64,000 bases of DNA, taken from positions 8,976,001-9,040,000 of the forward strand of contig JALDNG010000004.1 of assembly GCA_024349245.1 (NCBI GenBank). The letters run 5' to 3'. How positions within the stretch are numbered: position 1 is the stretch's first letter; each line of letters starts with the position of its first letter. The stretch is from Neodontobutis hainanensis. Taxonomy: Eukaryota > Chordata > Actinopteri > Gobiiformes > Odontobutidae. The notes beneath the pieces are model-generated. The model was not told the origin of the DNA. It was given only the letters and a program-made list of their open reading frames with translations, and ran no database searches. A program made the translations under genes and the position numbers. Positions 36,365 through 49,735 of this stretch are shown here, piece by piece.

Positions 36365-39005
36365 TCCATACAAAACAATGTACCTATTTTTAAATAAAAG
36401 GGAAGATATATTGATATAAAGAGATTTTCATTACCATTACAAATTAGATTTTTAGGATTTATAATTATATAAAAAAGGACATTTCTGGTCCTTTAGTCAT
36501 GTTGATATTTAATGCAAACTTGAGTTACTGAGTATTGTTTTCAAGCAGTGGGCAAACTTCAATGGTGTTATTTTTAACGTTCTGGAAGAGTAACTTAAAG
36601 TGATTAATTCACCTATCAAGTCTATTTGTTTCTTAACAGGTCATTTAAACAACTTTACAGGCTTCTCTGAGTAGCAACAAAAATAACAACATGAGCACAT
36701 GTGGTACAGTTACATAATCTGTGCAAGAACATTTTTAATCACCAATGAGCTAAAGGAAGTGGTGCATCACCTACAGCAGCCAAAAAAATAAATATTCAGA
36801 ACGAAAACCAGAAAAGGGCACCGACGCACAGTGACCTCTTTCATAAGCTAATTAATAAAAGAAACAAACCGCTAAAACCAACGCAAGCTATAGCTGCATG
36901 CATTGGTTTAAAGATTTAGTTCGACTTCTAAGTTAGCTTCAACAATACAGCGGAGCAATAAATGGTCTTCTAGACCATGTATTGTTTCACACCACATCGT
37001 TTATGGCCCGTCTTCACTGCAATGCTCTGTAAAACAATCCATGACAAATCCGTTTCCGTCTAACATGCTAACGGCAAAAAGCTAACGCTACGTTGCCGCT
37101 TGCTTAGCAACTGAAGTTATCATAGACCTTCAAATCACTGTTCGTTTACATTTGCCTGGTTGGATTTGTTTTATCGATTCGATTATTTTGAGTTGAGGCC
37201 CTACCTTTTCTTTCACAAAGACGAGGATGCAGTAAATCTCGGTTTCAAGCTGGTAACACAATCTGTACCATCCGCTGTTGTTCCTCTCGACAACTGTGTA
37301 GTGAACGTTGATGATGCAGACAACCCTCACAGACACTGGGTTCGTTTGTTTAGTGTTAAAGGGTCGCCCGTATAATAGCCCGCATGTCAAACTATTCTAG
37401 TCTGCAGAAGAAAAAACATAAAATAAATTATATTATTATGTCCAAGTGCTTAAAATTGTATAAGTCTACAGTTGCACTCACGCTTCAAACACATTAAACC
37501 TTGCGGTGGGACAGTAATCACTACGAACCCAATGGGTCACATGACCGTATTTTACAACAAACGACCAACCAACCTAATTTCTCTAAATGACTAATAAATG
37601 TAGCAACGAACGAATAAATAAAAAATAAAATAATATGTAACTTGTAAAAAACGTTATGTATTTGTTTTAACAAATTAAGTGGTTCTTTTCTGCTTCTCTT
37701 AAAAGTAGGATCACACTAAAGACTTTCAATTGACTTAGAGAAAAGTAAATTACTATAAAACGCTGACACCGCTGATATATTTTTTTGAATAATCGCCCTG
37801 CCACCTGAATAGAAACAAAGCCATTCAAAGCCATTATCATCCTCTGTCGGCATTTTCTACGGTTATTATTCAGGTTGAAAGTAGTTTCAGTTCCAATATC
37901 CATACAATCTTGTTGGTGATGACATAACAAAGCCCGTGAAAAACAGAAATATTAATTTGAACATAAAACCATGGGGACATTTTGGTTTATTTGGTCTGAT
38001 GGAAATAATTTCACAGCTAGATTGAAGTAAGAGTGACTGGTTGTGTACTAAATAATTCAGCTAATCTACTTTCCTGTATAACTTTTAGGCCACTTTTTAA
38101 TCTTTGAATTGCAATAAGGGCTTCCTCTAAAATCAAGCATCTCTTTTGATCTCCATGGGGTGAGACGCATTTTTCCTGTTTTCTGTTGCACGCACTTATA
38201 CACTTTTTGCCCCCTGCTTGTTGTTTTTAGGCGGAAAATTGCATCTCTGTTCTGGCAACCCCTGCTTTGCAGTGGGAGGAGGGTTGTGTTCAAGTCAGGG
38301 AAGGTATTGGCGAGATTTCTGTCAACAAAGTCATAGAAAGTGTAATTTATTACGTGTATCAAATGGACATTCCATGACACACACCTTTTTATGACAAGGA
38401 AACAGGTGAGATATCCACCTAAGTCCTAAATTACAATGAATGGTTGTAAATATTAACGTTACTTGAAGTGGACGTTTTGTTTAGCTAGCAATGTAAACAC
38501 AAATGCGCTAACGCCAGCTACTTGGGAAACGACAGGTCTTTATACCACACGGGGTGTTGGTGGCTACTCATACTTGCAAAGAACCACTCTCCCAAAAAAA
38601 CGTGTTAATGTTTCACGCAGGAGTGGTCTGATTTCATAGTGACAAAGCCACTGTCAAAGCATTGAAGCCAGACGCTTAGCTAGCATTGGCTAATGAAGTC
38701 GCCTTCTTGGAGCAAATCCTCATTTTTTTTTAGGAAAAGTCTGACCAACTATCTTAAGTTAAATTGTCGTCCAATAATATTAGCGTAACATTAGTGTAGT
38801 AAACCGTCTAATATTACGCACTGATTACTTATTTCTACTAACAACCATATATAGTATAAATAACGCATAAAACAATTTGAAAATGTTGTAAATTGACTGC
38901 AGTCCTATGTCTTTTAGCAGAGCTAAAGAAACACAGAACAGATGTCGCCTGAACTTTGACCACTGGTACATCAAAGTCATATTTTTCATTTATTGTGAAG
39001 AGACC
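36365..39005. other. Divergent 5' region between cep85 and wdtc1
   Basis: Start codons of cep85 (minus) and wdtc1 (plus) face away. Non-coding 5' exons are likely: a possible donor after AAACAG near 38405 on the plus strand, and one near 37204-37208 on the minus strand. Open frames at 37130-37390 and 38066-38380 have no recognisable family signal. No TATA box is evident. Confidence 0.4.
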
Positions 39006-40375
39006 ATGACTACTGTCAACATCACCAGAGATATTCTGCACAGACAGATCAGGGTGGGTAAACGCATATCATATGATGTTAGAGAAATGGTAAGACAATA
39101 GTTTTTGTGTTGTTTATTTTTTCCTTTTTTGTTCTTTACAGTAGATATGTACATTTTATGTGGGACTGAGACCTTCTTTCATTGCCTTTTAGGATAATGG
39201 AGTATCAGGTTTCCAAAGGATCTATCATGTGACGGATCCCTTCATTAAGAGGCTTGGACTTGAGGCTGAACTTCAGGTGAGACTACACAGGTTGAGGTGG
39301 TAAGTTATGTTATACCAGTTGGCAAAGAGCATTCCATTCACAATATACGGTTTGTTTTATTAGGGTCATACTGGCTGTGTGAACTGTTTGGAGTGGAATG
39401 AAGGTGGAGAGTAAGTTTTTCCTCTTTTCCTCTATAGAGTGCAATCCAATGTGTAACTAAGCAGTTTCTTATACTGCTAATAAGACCTAAATATTGCATA
39501 ATTATGCATATACTTTGATCCATTGTTCACAACAACTTCAACATTTAATGATTATACTGTTTAAGATTTGTTATAATTATTACATTTATGCTCTTGCATT
39601 AACCTACATGCGGTTTAATTTTCTGTACACCTATTGTCATTTGTGCAATTTGAATTAAAACCAAAGAGGTACAACTACTATGTTTAGATATGCACAGTTT
39701 TCAGCTATTAACAGCAAAGTACCAAAGTTAAAAGCTGTAATGTGTTATTTAAAATGCCCTGTTTTCCTTTTACTTCAGTCTGCTGGCCTCTGGCTCAGAT
39801 GATCAACATGCCATCATCTGGGACCCATTTAAACACAAGAAACTTACAACTATGCACACAGGTCATGCAGCAAACATATTCTCTGTGAAGGTAAAGCAGA
39901 CTAAATGGATTAGAGGTTTTATTAATATTGTCTTCCTTGAGTTGATTTTGTTACTTGAACTCGTATATAACAAAACTGATGTAGCTTACAGTGGAGTACC
40001 CATTGGATTTTCTCTTATATTTTAAACTGTACTAATATGATGCTGTAGACAATATACAAGCAATTAAGACATATTATTTTAAGCTTTATTAAACAATAAA
40101 ATTGAATCCCTGTGATATTTGCTTTAGGAATGAATACAGTTTTTGGAGGTAGAAGGCACACAGCACAAGTTTGAATCGTATTGTATATATTGTATAGTAT
40201 AGAGTAATCTGCTGTTCATGAGATCATATTTATTCTTCTCCAACCATTCAGAGTGGTCTATAAATAAGGGCCCTAATATACATTATACATACAAATAAAT
40301 ATATACAAGCTGGCTATAACTGATCAATGCGACACATTTGAGAGATATTTTCTAAAACCAAATTTGGGCATTAGA

Positions 40376-40411
<36 letters not shown>

Positions 40412-43400
40412 TGGCTTAAGATAAACATAAAATTTATTAACTTAACATTAGACTATAAATATTAAAGAGGGTACTGTTTAATGCGATAAAACATTCAGTG
40501 TGAAATTGTATTTTATATGCAATTATTTAATTTGAGGTGGCTAGCTGGTTGTAAATTAATATATATCGAATAATGAATGAGTTGTCTGACTTGATGATTT
40601 CGGCTCATATAAAATACAATAATGCGTACTCGTGCACTTTAAAGTAGATCCAGACATACACACACACAATCAAAATTTAAACCAAAAAGGTGAAGGCTAA
40701 AGCCACAGCTTATTATGCCTACCCTAACTACATTTACTCAGAAAGGGGACTTTCATAGTGTTAATAAGGTATAATAGTGAGAATTCTTGAGTTTTTTCTT
40801 GAGTATTTTTAGATATATTTATTCTTCTTTAAAGAAGAATAAATATATCTAAAAATACTCATCTTTCACTCACATATTTGTTAATGACTAGATATTAACT
40901 CAATTTTGGGTACTACTCCATACAGTTCCTCCCTCACTCTGGCGACAGAATTTTGGTAACAGGAGCTGCGGACACAAAGGTCCATGTGCACGACCTGACA
41001 GTGAAGGAAACCATCCACATGTTTTCTGATCATACAAACAGAGTCAAACGTATTGTCACAGCGCCGATGTGGCCCAACACCTTCTGGAGTGCTGCAGAGG
41101 ATGGCATTATTAGGTAAGACAACACAATAGTGAGCATTTTAGTGCTCCGTGCATACACTTGGTACCAGATAGCAATCAGATATTTGTTTTTTTATTTACA
41201 GGCAATATGACCTAAGGGAAAGCAGTAAACGTTCAGAAGTTCTTATTGACCTGACAGAGTTCTGCGGTCAGCTGGTGGAGGCTAAATGTTTAGCGGTTAA
41301 TCCACGGGACAACAATTACCTAGCAGTGGGGGCTAACGGGCCATTTGTACGCCTCTATGACATCAGGATGATTCACAATTATAGGTTTGCTTGACCTTTG
41401 GGGGTTTAATTTTGTTGTATAGTTGTGATTTTAGAAGGAAAAGCTTTAACTTTTTCTATTTCTCATACAGAAAATCTATGATTCAGAGCACATCAGCAGC
41501 TGTGCACACATTTTCTGATAGAAAGAAACCCATCCCAGATGGGGCAGGACAGTATTATGTTGCGGGTGAATATTTGGCATCTTGTGGTTTTAGACATGTA
41601 CTGTTTGTACATTTCAGAACTGACTGGTCTTGCATTGTTTGTACCAGGGCATCTACCTGTCAAATTACCCGACTACAACAACCGCCTCAGGGTGCTGGTA
41701 GCCACTTATGTCACCTTCAGTCCAGATGGCACTGAGCTGCTTGTTAACATGGGTGGGGAACAGGTAATGTTTTGAAAAACAAACAAGAAATATCATGTGA
41801 TGTTTTGGTTGAGAGTGGTAAATTTAATTTGGTCTTTTTTTTCACTCCAGGTATATTTATTTGACCTAACCTTTAAGCAGAGACCATACACCTTCTTGCT
41901 TCCAAAAAAGTGTCAATCATCAACGGGTACATTGTTTCTTTAAACTTTTCAGCTATGTAGAAAACAATGTTTTTTTAAAACTCTGCCTTCCTTCTAGATG
42001 TACAGAATGGCAAGACAACAAATGGTGTATCTAACGGTATTCACCTGCCAACAAGCCATATCCGATTTTCTGAAAGCAGGATTCAAGCTAGGTAACATCA
42101 TTTTTGTTTTCTGTATTCTTATACATGTGTATGTACAAATTCTGATGTTATTTGTAGTTCTACTGAGCTTCCTCCTCATTTGGAGAAAATAAAGCAACAA
42201 GCTAATGACGCATTTGCACGGCAGCAGTGGACACATGCCATCCAGTTGTACAGTTTAGGTATTCATCAAGCCCACTGCAATGCAATGTTGTATGGTAACC
42301 GAGCAGCAGCCTACATGAAACGCAAATGGTAGGCTTTACTCTATTGTAAATTCCCTACATTGTACGTTCAAATATTTTTTCTTTAAAGGCTAAAATTGTT
42401 TTTTTGTGGTAATGTCAAGGGATGGTGACCATTATGATGCTCTCAGGGACTGCTTGAAAGCTCTGAGTCTAAACCCTGGCCATCTTAAGGCTCATTTCAG
42501 GCTAGCACGTTGTCTGTTTGAGCTCAAGTATGTTGCTGAAGCTCTGGAGTGTCTGGACGACTTTAAAGGAAAGTTTCCAGAGCAGGCTCACAGTAGTGCA
42601 TGTGACGCTCTTGATAAGGACATCAAATCTGCTTTATATGCTAAGAATGAATCAGGTGAGGCATGCTGCATTTGTTAAACACAAACATTCTGTTTGTTCA
42701 CCTGTAATTTATTTTTGTTTTTAATTGGCAGAAGATAAAAAGACCAACAGCTCCATACGATTCCACTCATTCAGTCGGAAGGACTCAATCCCAGAAGATG
42801 AGTTGGTGCTGAGAGAGCGCAGTTTTGACTACAAGCATCGATACTGTGGTCACTGCAACACAACCACTGACATAAAAGAAGCCAACTTTTTCGGAAGGTC
42901 AGTAGACGTCTCTAGCAATTCACACAAAAGTCATTAGGGGGCAGTAGATTACCATATTTGTTACTTGAAATTTTTTTTTCCTTTTTAACTGTAATTGATT
43001 ATTTTATGACAGAAAAACAATGCTTTGTACTGTGATACTTCTAAACGTTTATCCACTAATGTGTGATTAAAATCCTTTTAAAATGCTTTACAGTTCATAA
43101 TATTGCTAATTCTGCTACTAATACTACTAAAAGTATACTACTACTAAAACAAAGTTACAATAACGTTACCTGTAGATCTAAATAGCTTTGTTTTTTTGTT
43201 TTTTTTTTGTCTGCAGCAAAGGCCAGTACATTGTTAGTGGCTCAGATGATGGCTCCTTCTTTATTTGGGAAAAGGAGACCACTAACTTGGTGAGGATCCT
43301 ACAGGGGGATGAGTCGATAGTTAACTGCTTACAGCCACACCCCAGCTACTGCTTTCTAGCCACTAGCGGGATTGACCCTGTTGTACGATTATGGAGCCCC

Positions 43401-44453
43401 AGACCTGAGGTAAACCATATAGTTATGTTATTTTTTTATATGGTATAGTAAAAAAATCAAAAAGGCTCCTGCACATTGTCCGACTATTCATTCATTCATT
43501 TAACAACAATTTTCAAAAAAATGTCTACAAGCAAAATACAGATCAACACGTTCCTAGATGTCAAAGATAAAAAGAAAAATGTCCACGGCTAGTCCACCAC
43601 TGAACTCTCCTTTGGTGGGATAAAGACGAGTCAAGTATTCCAGGAAAGAAAGCTCCATGACAAGTTTGTGCCAGTTAGATTTGGAGGTTTGTCACGAAGA
43701 TAGGAAAGTGTTTGTTTGTGCAGCATATGTGAGAATGTCATATAATATGTTGGAGCCTGAACCAACATGAATGTCTCTATAGCACAAGAGCAAACACACA
43801 GGATCCAGATCCAAAGAAACGCCAAGTATTATTTCATGAATGTCTTCAATGTCTGTCCAATATGATTGAATTATAAGACAGGAGACAGTTGAGTAAAAGT
43901 CCCTTCCACTGGTTTACATTTCAGACATAGGTGACACTTGAGGGTTCATTTTGTGACATGGGGAAATCTGTACACGGTGAATCATTTCAAACTGTAGCAG
44001 CCTGGCAACTCTTACAACTGTCGTCAGGTTTGTGGACAGCCTTAGCCCCACCCTTTTATTATGTGCTGCCTCCAAGAACATCATCTAATCAGTGTTCGAG
44101 ACATCAGATTGGATGGTGTTCTTCGAGGGGTTTAGGGTTAGACTAGACCAAAACATTGTTGAATGAATGAATGAAGAGTGACAGTGTGCAAGTCAATTTA
44201 TCATTTATACAGAGATTGAAACCTCAAGTATTGATGTGTACCCTTTTTAATACAGATGGAGTGTGAAAACGGCCGTGTAGTAGAGGATATGGAGAGTGCG
44301 GCTCAGGCCAACCAACGGCGCATGAATGCAGATCCTCTGGAAGTAATGCTGCTGAACATGGGTTATCGCATCACAGGACTGCGAGGTGTTGGCCCAGATG
44401 GCTCAGATGATGAAGACAGCTCAGAGGGACAAGTACAATGCAGGCCAAGCTAA
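39006..44453 (+). CDS. wdtc1: WD and tetratricopeptide repeats protein 1
   Basis: Fifteen coding exons: 39006-39089, 39193-39276, 39364-39410, 39779-39890, 40926-41113, 41202-41384, 41471-41565, 41648-41763, 41851-41926, 41998-42091, 42158-42328, 42420-42655, 42732-42897, 43217-43409, 44256-44453. They join without a break to 680 residues (human 677). The N-terminal half holds WD repeats (GHTGCVNCLEWNEGGDLLAS, GHAANIFSVKFLPHSGDRIL), the middle a TPR block (NRAAAYMKRKWDGDHYDALR), and the C-terminal part returns to WD repeats (YIVSGSDDGSFFIWEKETTN), ending SSEGQVQCRPS. WDTC1 is a DDB1-CUL4 substrate receptor (DCAF9) that restrains adipogenesis. The protein appears intact. Introns 4 and 14 hold a palindrome and a possible MITE. 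Confidence 0.96.
40382..40409. repeat. Poly-T tract
   Basis: A run of about 27 T in wdtc1 intron 4, possibly a retroposon tail on the minus strand. No retroposon body was recognised next to it. Confidence 0.8.
40801..40860. repeat. Perfect 60-bp palindrome
   Basis: The first 30 bases (GAGTATTTTTAGATATATTT..., ending TTCTTCTTT) are exactly the reverse complement of the next 30, with no spacer. It is A/T-rich and lies in wdtc1 intron 4, about 65 bp before exon 5. Confidence 0.95.
43487..44176. mobile_element. Possible MITE-like insertion in wdtc1 intron 14
   Basis: The ends are inverted relatives: left TTCATTCATTCATTTAACAA, right (reverse complement) TTCATTCATTCATTCAACAA, followed by a shared T-rich base run. 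The inside has no coding signal. Because the terminal motif is partly a simple ATTC repeat, the call is tentative. Confidence 0.35.
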
Positions 44454-46247
44454 AAAAATCAGCCGTCCACAGGTTTAGAAACTGAAGCGCTGTCCCAGCT
44501 CCTGTTTGATTTGTGAATACCCCTAAACAGACAAAAACATTGAGTGATAGCTATCAAGTCACACCTCGGCACTATGCATCACCCTTCCTCATCCTATCAG
44601 AGGATGTGTGTGGAGACCACTTTTGGGAGAGCAATATAGAAGGTGTAGATACAACACCCATCTCACTCCTGCAAAGCACCGACGACACCTCAGCCTCTCA
44701 CTTCACTTTGATGTGTTGGGGGAGTACTTAGAGGAGAGCACCTTCCACATTACTCCAAAGTTTCTCTTGAAGAGGGATAATTTCCGCAACTCCTAGGATT
44801 TGTGTTAAAGAGACACTGCATATAAGGTGGCATTAATTGTGTGGACCTATTTTCAGGTCATAGCCACACTGTCACTGGGTCCTCCATGTAAGGTCAATTG
44901 ACAAACCAGAAGACAGCGGTTGCATTTTATTTCAGCTCTACTGCCGAAGCTGACAGTCACAGAGCCCACTCATCTAAGAAAGGCTACAATCCCAAATAAG
45001 TTTTGTTAAGACCTGATCATTTTTCACTTGGTCTCTGAACGTCAAAATTTATTTAAATGTCACCAAATGTTGCTATGAACTAAGTTTGAGAAACTTTGTT
45101 TAGTTGAACCCTATTCTAAAGTTGTTTTTTTCTGCGAAAGGTTGTCATCACTTTTATGGCAAAAGATTTATAATTGCTTTGTTTCATTGAAACATTGTTT
45201 TGGCATACTGTGCTCCTTTTAATTAAGAGGAACGTTTCTAGAAAAGAAAAATGTTGAAATAATACAGAAAAGGGTTTATACATGAATAAATTTAATACTT
45301 TATATTTGTGTTAAATTGGATAGTTATTTGCAAAAGTGGCATGAAATTTTGGCAAAATGCTTATGTACTAATTTATGGCATTTGACAACTGGGTGCAAAG
45401 TTTTTGGTGTTTGGATAGGGTTTCTGTCAGGCTTTAGCACTATGCCCTCAACAGTTACAGGGTTCTTGCTGTGTGAGCTAAAAGGACAGAGCTACCCATC
45501 CATTGCTCAAAGAACAGCTCTCGTTTTGTAATGAGTGGGTCTATAAAACATGCAAAACAAGGCTTCCACGTACTCTGTACATGCATTAATTTTTCTTTAA
45601 GAACTCCTGTCATAGTTTTTGTTGTAAACAGAGAACATAATAAAAAAATATATATTGAACACACGTTATTTTCTGAAACAAATTAAAATGACTGTGTTTC
45701 TGGTGCAATGCTAACTGGGTGAACTGCTTACTGTTGGTGATCATTTACATGCTCTCCATTATCCTACTCATTTATCAGTGTCAACATACTTCACTTTTGC
45801 TGACTCTGAGGCTACAAATGTGAACATAGTATATTATAGACAAAAGTAGTTACAGGGGCATCTCTTGTTCTACATAGTACCCAATAACGAGCTGACCTAG
45901 TTCAAGAGTAGGCTAGAGCCTGGATTAATGCCTTTCTTAATAGTGTTTGAATAATAATTAAAGGGTTTATTTAAAGTAGAGAAGTTAGGCTTTAAATATT
46001 TGTCATTTGTATCGTAGCTTATGCTATTGTGAGTAATTTAGTTAGAGATTACTAAGGAAACTAAAACTGAGAACAATGACATTTAATATGTACGCCCACA
46101 GTTGTATCAAAATACTTGACGGTTAAAATGTAATTTAATAATAACCCTACTAGAAAAAAATAAATAAAAAGCTTGTGTTTTCAGCGTGTGAAGGCCTGGC
46201 GTCGACGTCGTGCGTCACTCATCGCGCTGTCACAGGCACGTCAGGTA
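44454..46247 (+). other. wdtc1 3' UTR and tmem222 promoter
   Basis: After the wdtc1 stop the sequence is exon-like in composition to about 45.3 kb, with AATAAA at 45285-45290 and again near 45640. The right end, just before tmem222, is CpG-richer (TGGCGTCGACGTCGTGCGTC near 46197) and is probably its 5' UTR. No separate gene seen. Confidence 0.5.
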
Positions 46248-48823
46248 ATGATGGCGGAGGCGGACGAAACCGACATAATGATAAACTACCACGGTGATTT
46301 CTTGAAAGGCGACAGAAAACACAACCGCTACCCTTATTGCATTGTCTGGACCCCCATACCCATCCTATCGTAAGAGGCTAACTTACTGTTCTGGATTCTG
46401 CTAGCTTAAAGGACACCGTTTATAGCTTGTTATTTTGTAGACGTCATATAAACTGAGGTATCGCCTGTTTATGTTAGCCATGGTTGACAGGCGTTTAATG
46501 TTGTAGCAATAATTGGCTTGTGCGCGTTCAAAATGATCACATAGGCCTTATGTATCCATATGTTGTGCCTCCTGCAGGTGGGTGCTCCCCTTTATTGGTC
46601 ACATGGGCATATGTACGTCTTCTGGAGTCATAAGGGATTTTGCGGGATCATATTATGTATCAGTGAGTATATTTTATTCGTCGTAATTGACATGAACCAC
46701 AAATACATCTTGGAAAGTAAAAAAAAAAATAGCTTACAGTCTTTGGTATCTTAGGTTTTCTTCACACAAATTAATTTAATTGTAAAACAGCCAAATGTTT
46801 TCAGAGTTCACATGTAAGGACATTGTAATGTTCTTTATTTTATAGGAAGACAACATGGGTTTTGGTAGGCCGACAAAGTAAGTTTATTTTAATACGTTTT
46901 TTGATAGCTTTTTATTAGGTCAGCCCACAGTGTCTTATGATTTATGAATTTTAAAACTATACATTTTTGGATGGTCTTAAATATTATAGGTATTGGAAGT
47001 TAGATGTGGACAAAGTCTGTGGCAGTGGTGCTGCTACATGGGACAAGGCAGTCCATGATGCTTCAGAGGAGTACAAATGTAGGCCGGTAAGAATATTATG
47101 GCTTGTTAAACATATTTTAACAGATTACATAGGCTAATAATAATTTTCTTTCTTATCAAAGCACAATCTTTGCTTTGATAACTGCCATTCCCATGTTGCT
47201 ATGGCACTGAACCTGATGCGCTATGACAACAGCGTGTCTTGGAACATGGTCAACCTATGTGTACTGTCCCTCATTCATGGAAAACATGTGAGGTAAGCCA
47301 TGAGGATACTGATGACTCTCTGTGATTATACTTAAAAGCATACAATAAAAGCATTCAAATTTTGCACTTCACGCATACCCTGTCAATAATTGTTGTTTCA
47401 GTATAATTTATTTTGGGGGATTTAATGTAGTAATGTTCATTGTTAATTTTAAATAATTCCAACTCTATTAAAGCGCTACAAAAACTCTACAGAAAAAAGT
47501 CTGTCCAAAAAAAAAATGCACCAACTAAATTTATCTAAGCAAATAGGCACGAGTTTCCCTTTGGATAATTACTGCATGGGTGATTATGCAGCTGATTCAG
47601 TGATCAACTGAACGGGAATAACATGCATGCATGTCACAAGGTTTATTCCGTCCAGAGTTGCATAAATTATTTGCCAAGAACTTATATTGATGATGGGAGA
47701 GTCAACTACTGTGCAAAGTCTTCAGCACATCCCAAAGATTCTCAATTGGGGTTAAGGTCTGGACTTTGTGATCGCCAATCAGTGTGTGAAAATGATGAAA
47801 CTTCTTACTGAATGATTATGGCACACGTTTGTCCCCAGGCTGAAGCATAATCATCTATACAGTAAATATCCAATGGGAGGTTCTTGTCTATTTGCATAAT
47901 TAAATCTCTAGAGGCAACTTTTTTGGGGACTGGCAGTGTACCTAGTATGGTGAATCTATAGGATGTCTCATTTTAGATTGCATATAAGTTATAACTTAAA
48001 AATTGAGGCGTTCTCAAGGCTGAACTGGTACAGTGGATACCACATACTGGGTTTGAGTCCGGCTCAGGTCCTTTTGCTCAATGTTCTACATCTACTCTAT
48101 CAAATCAAGGCTAAATAAGCCACAAAGAAAGTGCCATATAGTCTTCTTAGATGGAAAGAAAAATTACATACAGAAATCATTTAGAAGAATCTCTTCAGAT
48201 CAAAAGTTATAGTTTAAGAATATTACTAGGTAAAGCACTACAAGTGTCTTAATCACTGATATAAATAGTCTACAGGATTGCACTGCTGCTGCATGCAAGT
48301 ATTAAGAGACATATGGCTCTGAGATTCCCCCTCATTATTCTCCCCTGACCCACATAGAGAGAGCTGGCGTCACAGTTTGTGCTGCCTCTGCACATATACT
48401 CCCACAGCACAGGAGACTTTTAAAGCGAAGGTGAGCCATATAATTTATCACTGACAGAAGCGCTCCCCTCTTTGTCACCACTGGAGGTCACCTCTCTGTT
48501 GGGGCTCCCTGTGCTGGCTCGCGTAGAGGACGGTAGGACGTAGGCTATGGGTGCAACCACAGGACGTGGTGCGCTGTGGGCCTCTGGGGAAAAAAACTGG
48601 TCTTTGTGATGGCTAAACACACTGCTCATGTCCTTGTGTGTCCATATATTCAGAGGATGTTTTACCCTTTCCACCACACATGTTCTTGATGTTCATGACT
48701 TTTCTAACACATATTATCCTTTTTCTATCCTTCAGCTGGGCAGCCTGTTTCAAGACTTGGCTGCCATTCGTCATGCTCTGTGGAGTCCTCGCTATGTTTA
48801 TCCTAACATTAAACTTACAGTAA
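46248..48823 (+). CDS. tmem222: Transmembrane protein 222
   Basis: Six exons: 46248-46369, 46578-46662, 46846-46877, 46990-47086, 47162-47292, 48736-48823, joining in frame to 184 residues (human 208). Markers: RYPYCIVWTPIPILSWLLPF? is not exact, but YCIVWTPIPILSW, GHMGICTSSGVIRDFAG, SEDNMGFGRPTKYWKLD, CFDNCHSHVAMALNLMRYDN and FKTWLPFVMLCGVLAMF match the family. Hydrophobic segments near residues 40-60 and the C-terminus are membrane-spanning candidates. The CHSHV block places it in the DUF778 family; the biochemical role is not established. Two adjacent ATGs (46248, 46251) could start it. The frame is open upstream without another ATG. Intron 5 holds a Tc1 remnant. It follows wdtc1, as in human. 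Confidence 0.92.
47488..47940 (-). mobile_element. Tc1-like transposon remnant
   Basis: About 450 bp flanked by TA in tmem222 intron 5. Inverted ends share GCAAATAG, CCATTGGATATTTACTG / CCTTTGGATAATTACTG text. Within, minus-strand 47724-47762 reads the Tc1 catalytic signature PDLNP then, after a one-base slip, IENLWDVL. Most of the transposase is deleted. Confidence 0.75.
48018..48070 (+). repeat. Possible tRNA-like SINE head remnant
   Basis: CTGGTACAGTGGA (48026-48038) resembles an RNA polymerase III A box, and GGTTTGAGTCC (48050-48060) a B box with a decayed CpG. Their spacing is short and no tail is recognised, so this is tentative. Confidence 0.3.
48421..48584 (-). CDS. Orphan coding-like terminal exon
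   Basis: On the minus strand a strong acceptor (TTTTTTTCCCCAG) precedes an open frame that ends in TAA near 48421 and contains PVVAPIAYVLPSSTRASTG and SSGDKEGSASVSDKLYGSP. Codon composition and GC content are higher than the surrounding intron. It lies within tmem222 intron 5 on the opposite strand. No family is recognised and no upstream exon was found, so it could be chance or part of a nested gene. Confidence 0.25.
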
Positions 48824-49735
48824 TACAACAAGTAGTATATGTGACTCATAGACTTATCATAGGTTATATTGAAGATCTTTTAATACTGGAAACAAAAGGT
48901 TTTTTTAGGAGGCACAGTAAAGCTCTTTGTGTAAAAAAAACACCAAATTATGTTTTTGTTTACATTGTCACAAATATTGATTTGTTGTGTTAGTAAAGCA
49001 TTTTTATTTTTCTGGTGTATTTATTTCACAATTTATAAAATGCTTCAGTAAAGTACCATGATTGTTTTTCAGTGTTTATTAATGATGTTGGAAATATGAT
49101 TGGTTACCAAAGATAGAAAAATATAGGGTCCATGTAAAAAAAAAAAAGTATTGTTTTGTAAAATGCTTTCCGACCCTGAATTGGTTGTGGGAAGAGAAAA
49201 ATTATTAATTTAATTATCTTTTAATATCTATACATAAATTGACTTCTGTAATTAATAATGTAACGTTGTAATAAATGAGCAATATTATACTATAATGTGT
49301 TTGTGTATTTATTATTTTGATATTGATTTGCACCATTATCTGTTGAAAATTTTTTAGTTTTCTTTATAATTTTTTAAATTTTTATTATGGTTGTGCTAAA
49401 AGCCCTTTTATTCAATTAGTCCCGTGGCACAATGCGTTGGATGTCACTGGCTGCAGTTGTCCTAATTTTCCTCTGTACCTTTAAGGGAACCACACACCTT
49501 TTTTTTTTTTTATCCAGCAGAATCTGCGTGATATGAACTCCCATCAATATACGGGATCCTTTATTCCCTGAGTACGGCAGATGAAGAGAGACTGTTTCTG
49601 GAGAGCCGTTTGCAGTATTATTTTAGTCTATGAGAAGTTGTATCCTTATTATTAGTTAATAATGATTGATTAGTAACAATGCATTAATTTTCCTGTTCAA
49701 TTTGATCGTTTTGTCTACTTTGCTGTAATTTAAAC
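48824..49735. other. Intergenic, tmem222 to TPBG-like gene
   Basis: A/T-rich, with poly-A and poly-T runs near 49140 and 49499. The tmem222 3' UTR probably occupies the left part. No other feature seen. Confidence 0.5.

Noticed and set aside
37130..37390. Open frames on both strands between cep85 and wdtc1
   Set aside because: They are complementary to each other and give no recognisable protein; more likely cep85 5' UTR.
38066..38380. Minus-strand 104-codon open frame upstream of wdtc1
   Set aside because: No family motif; overlaps the expected wdtc1 5' region; probably chance.
46173..46247. Basic N-terminal extension of tmem222 (KAWRRRR)
   Set aside because: The frame is open but has no ATG; the ATG pair at 46248/46251 fits the family start.
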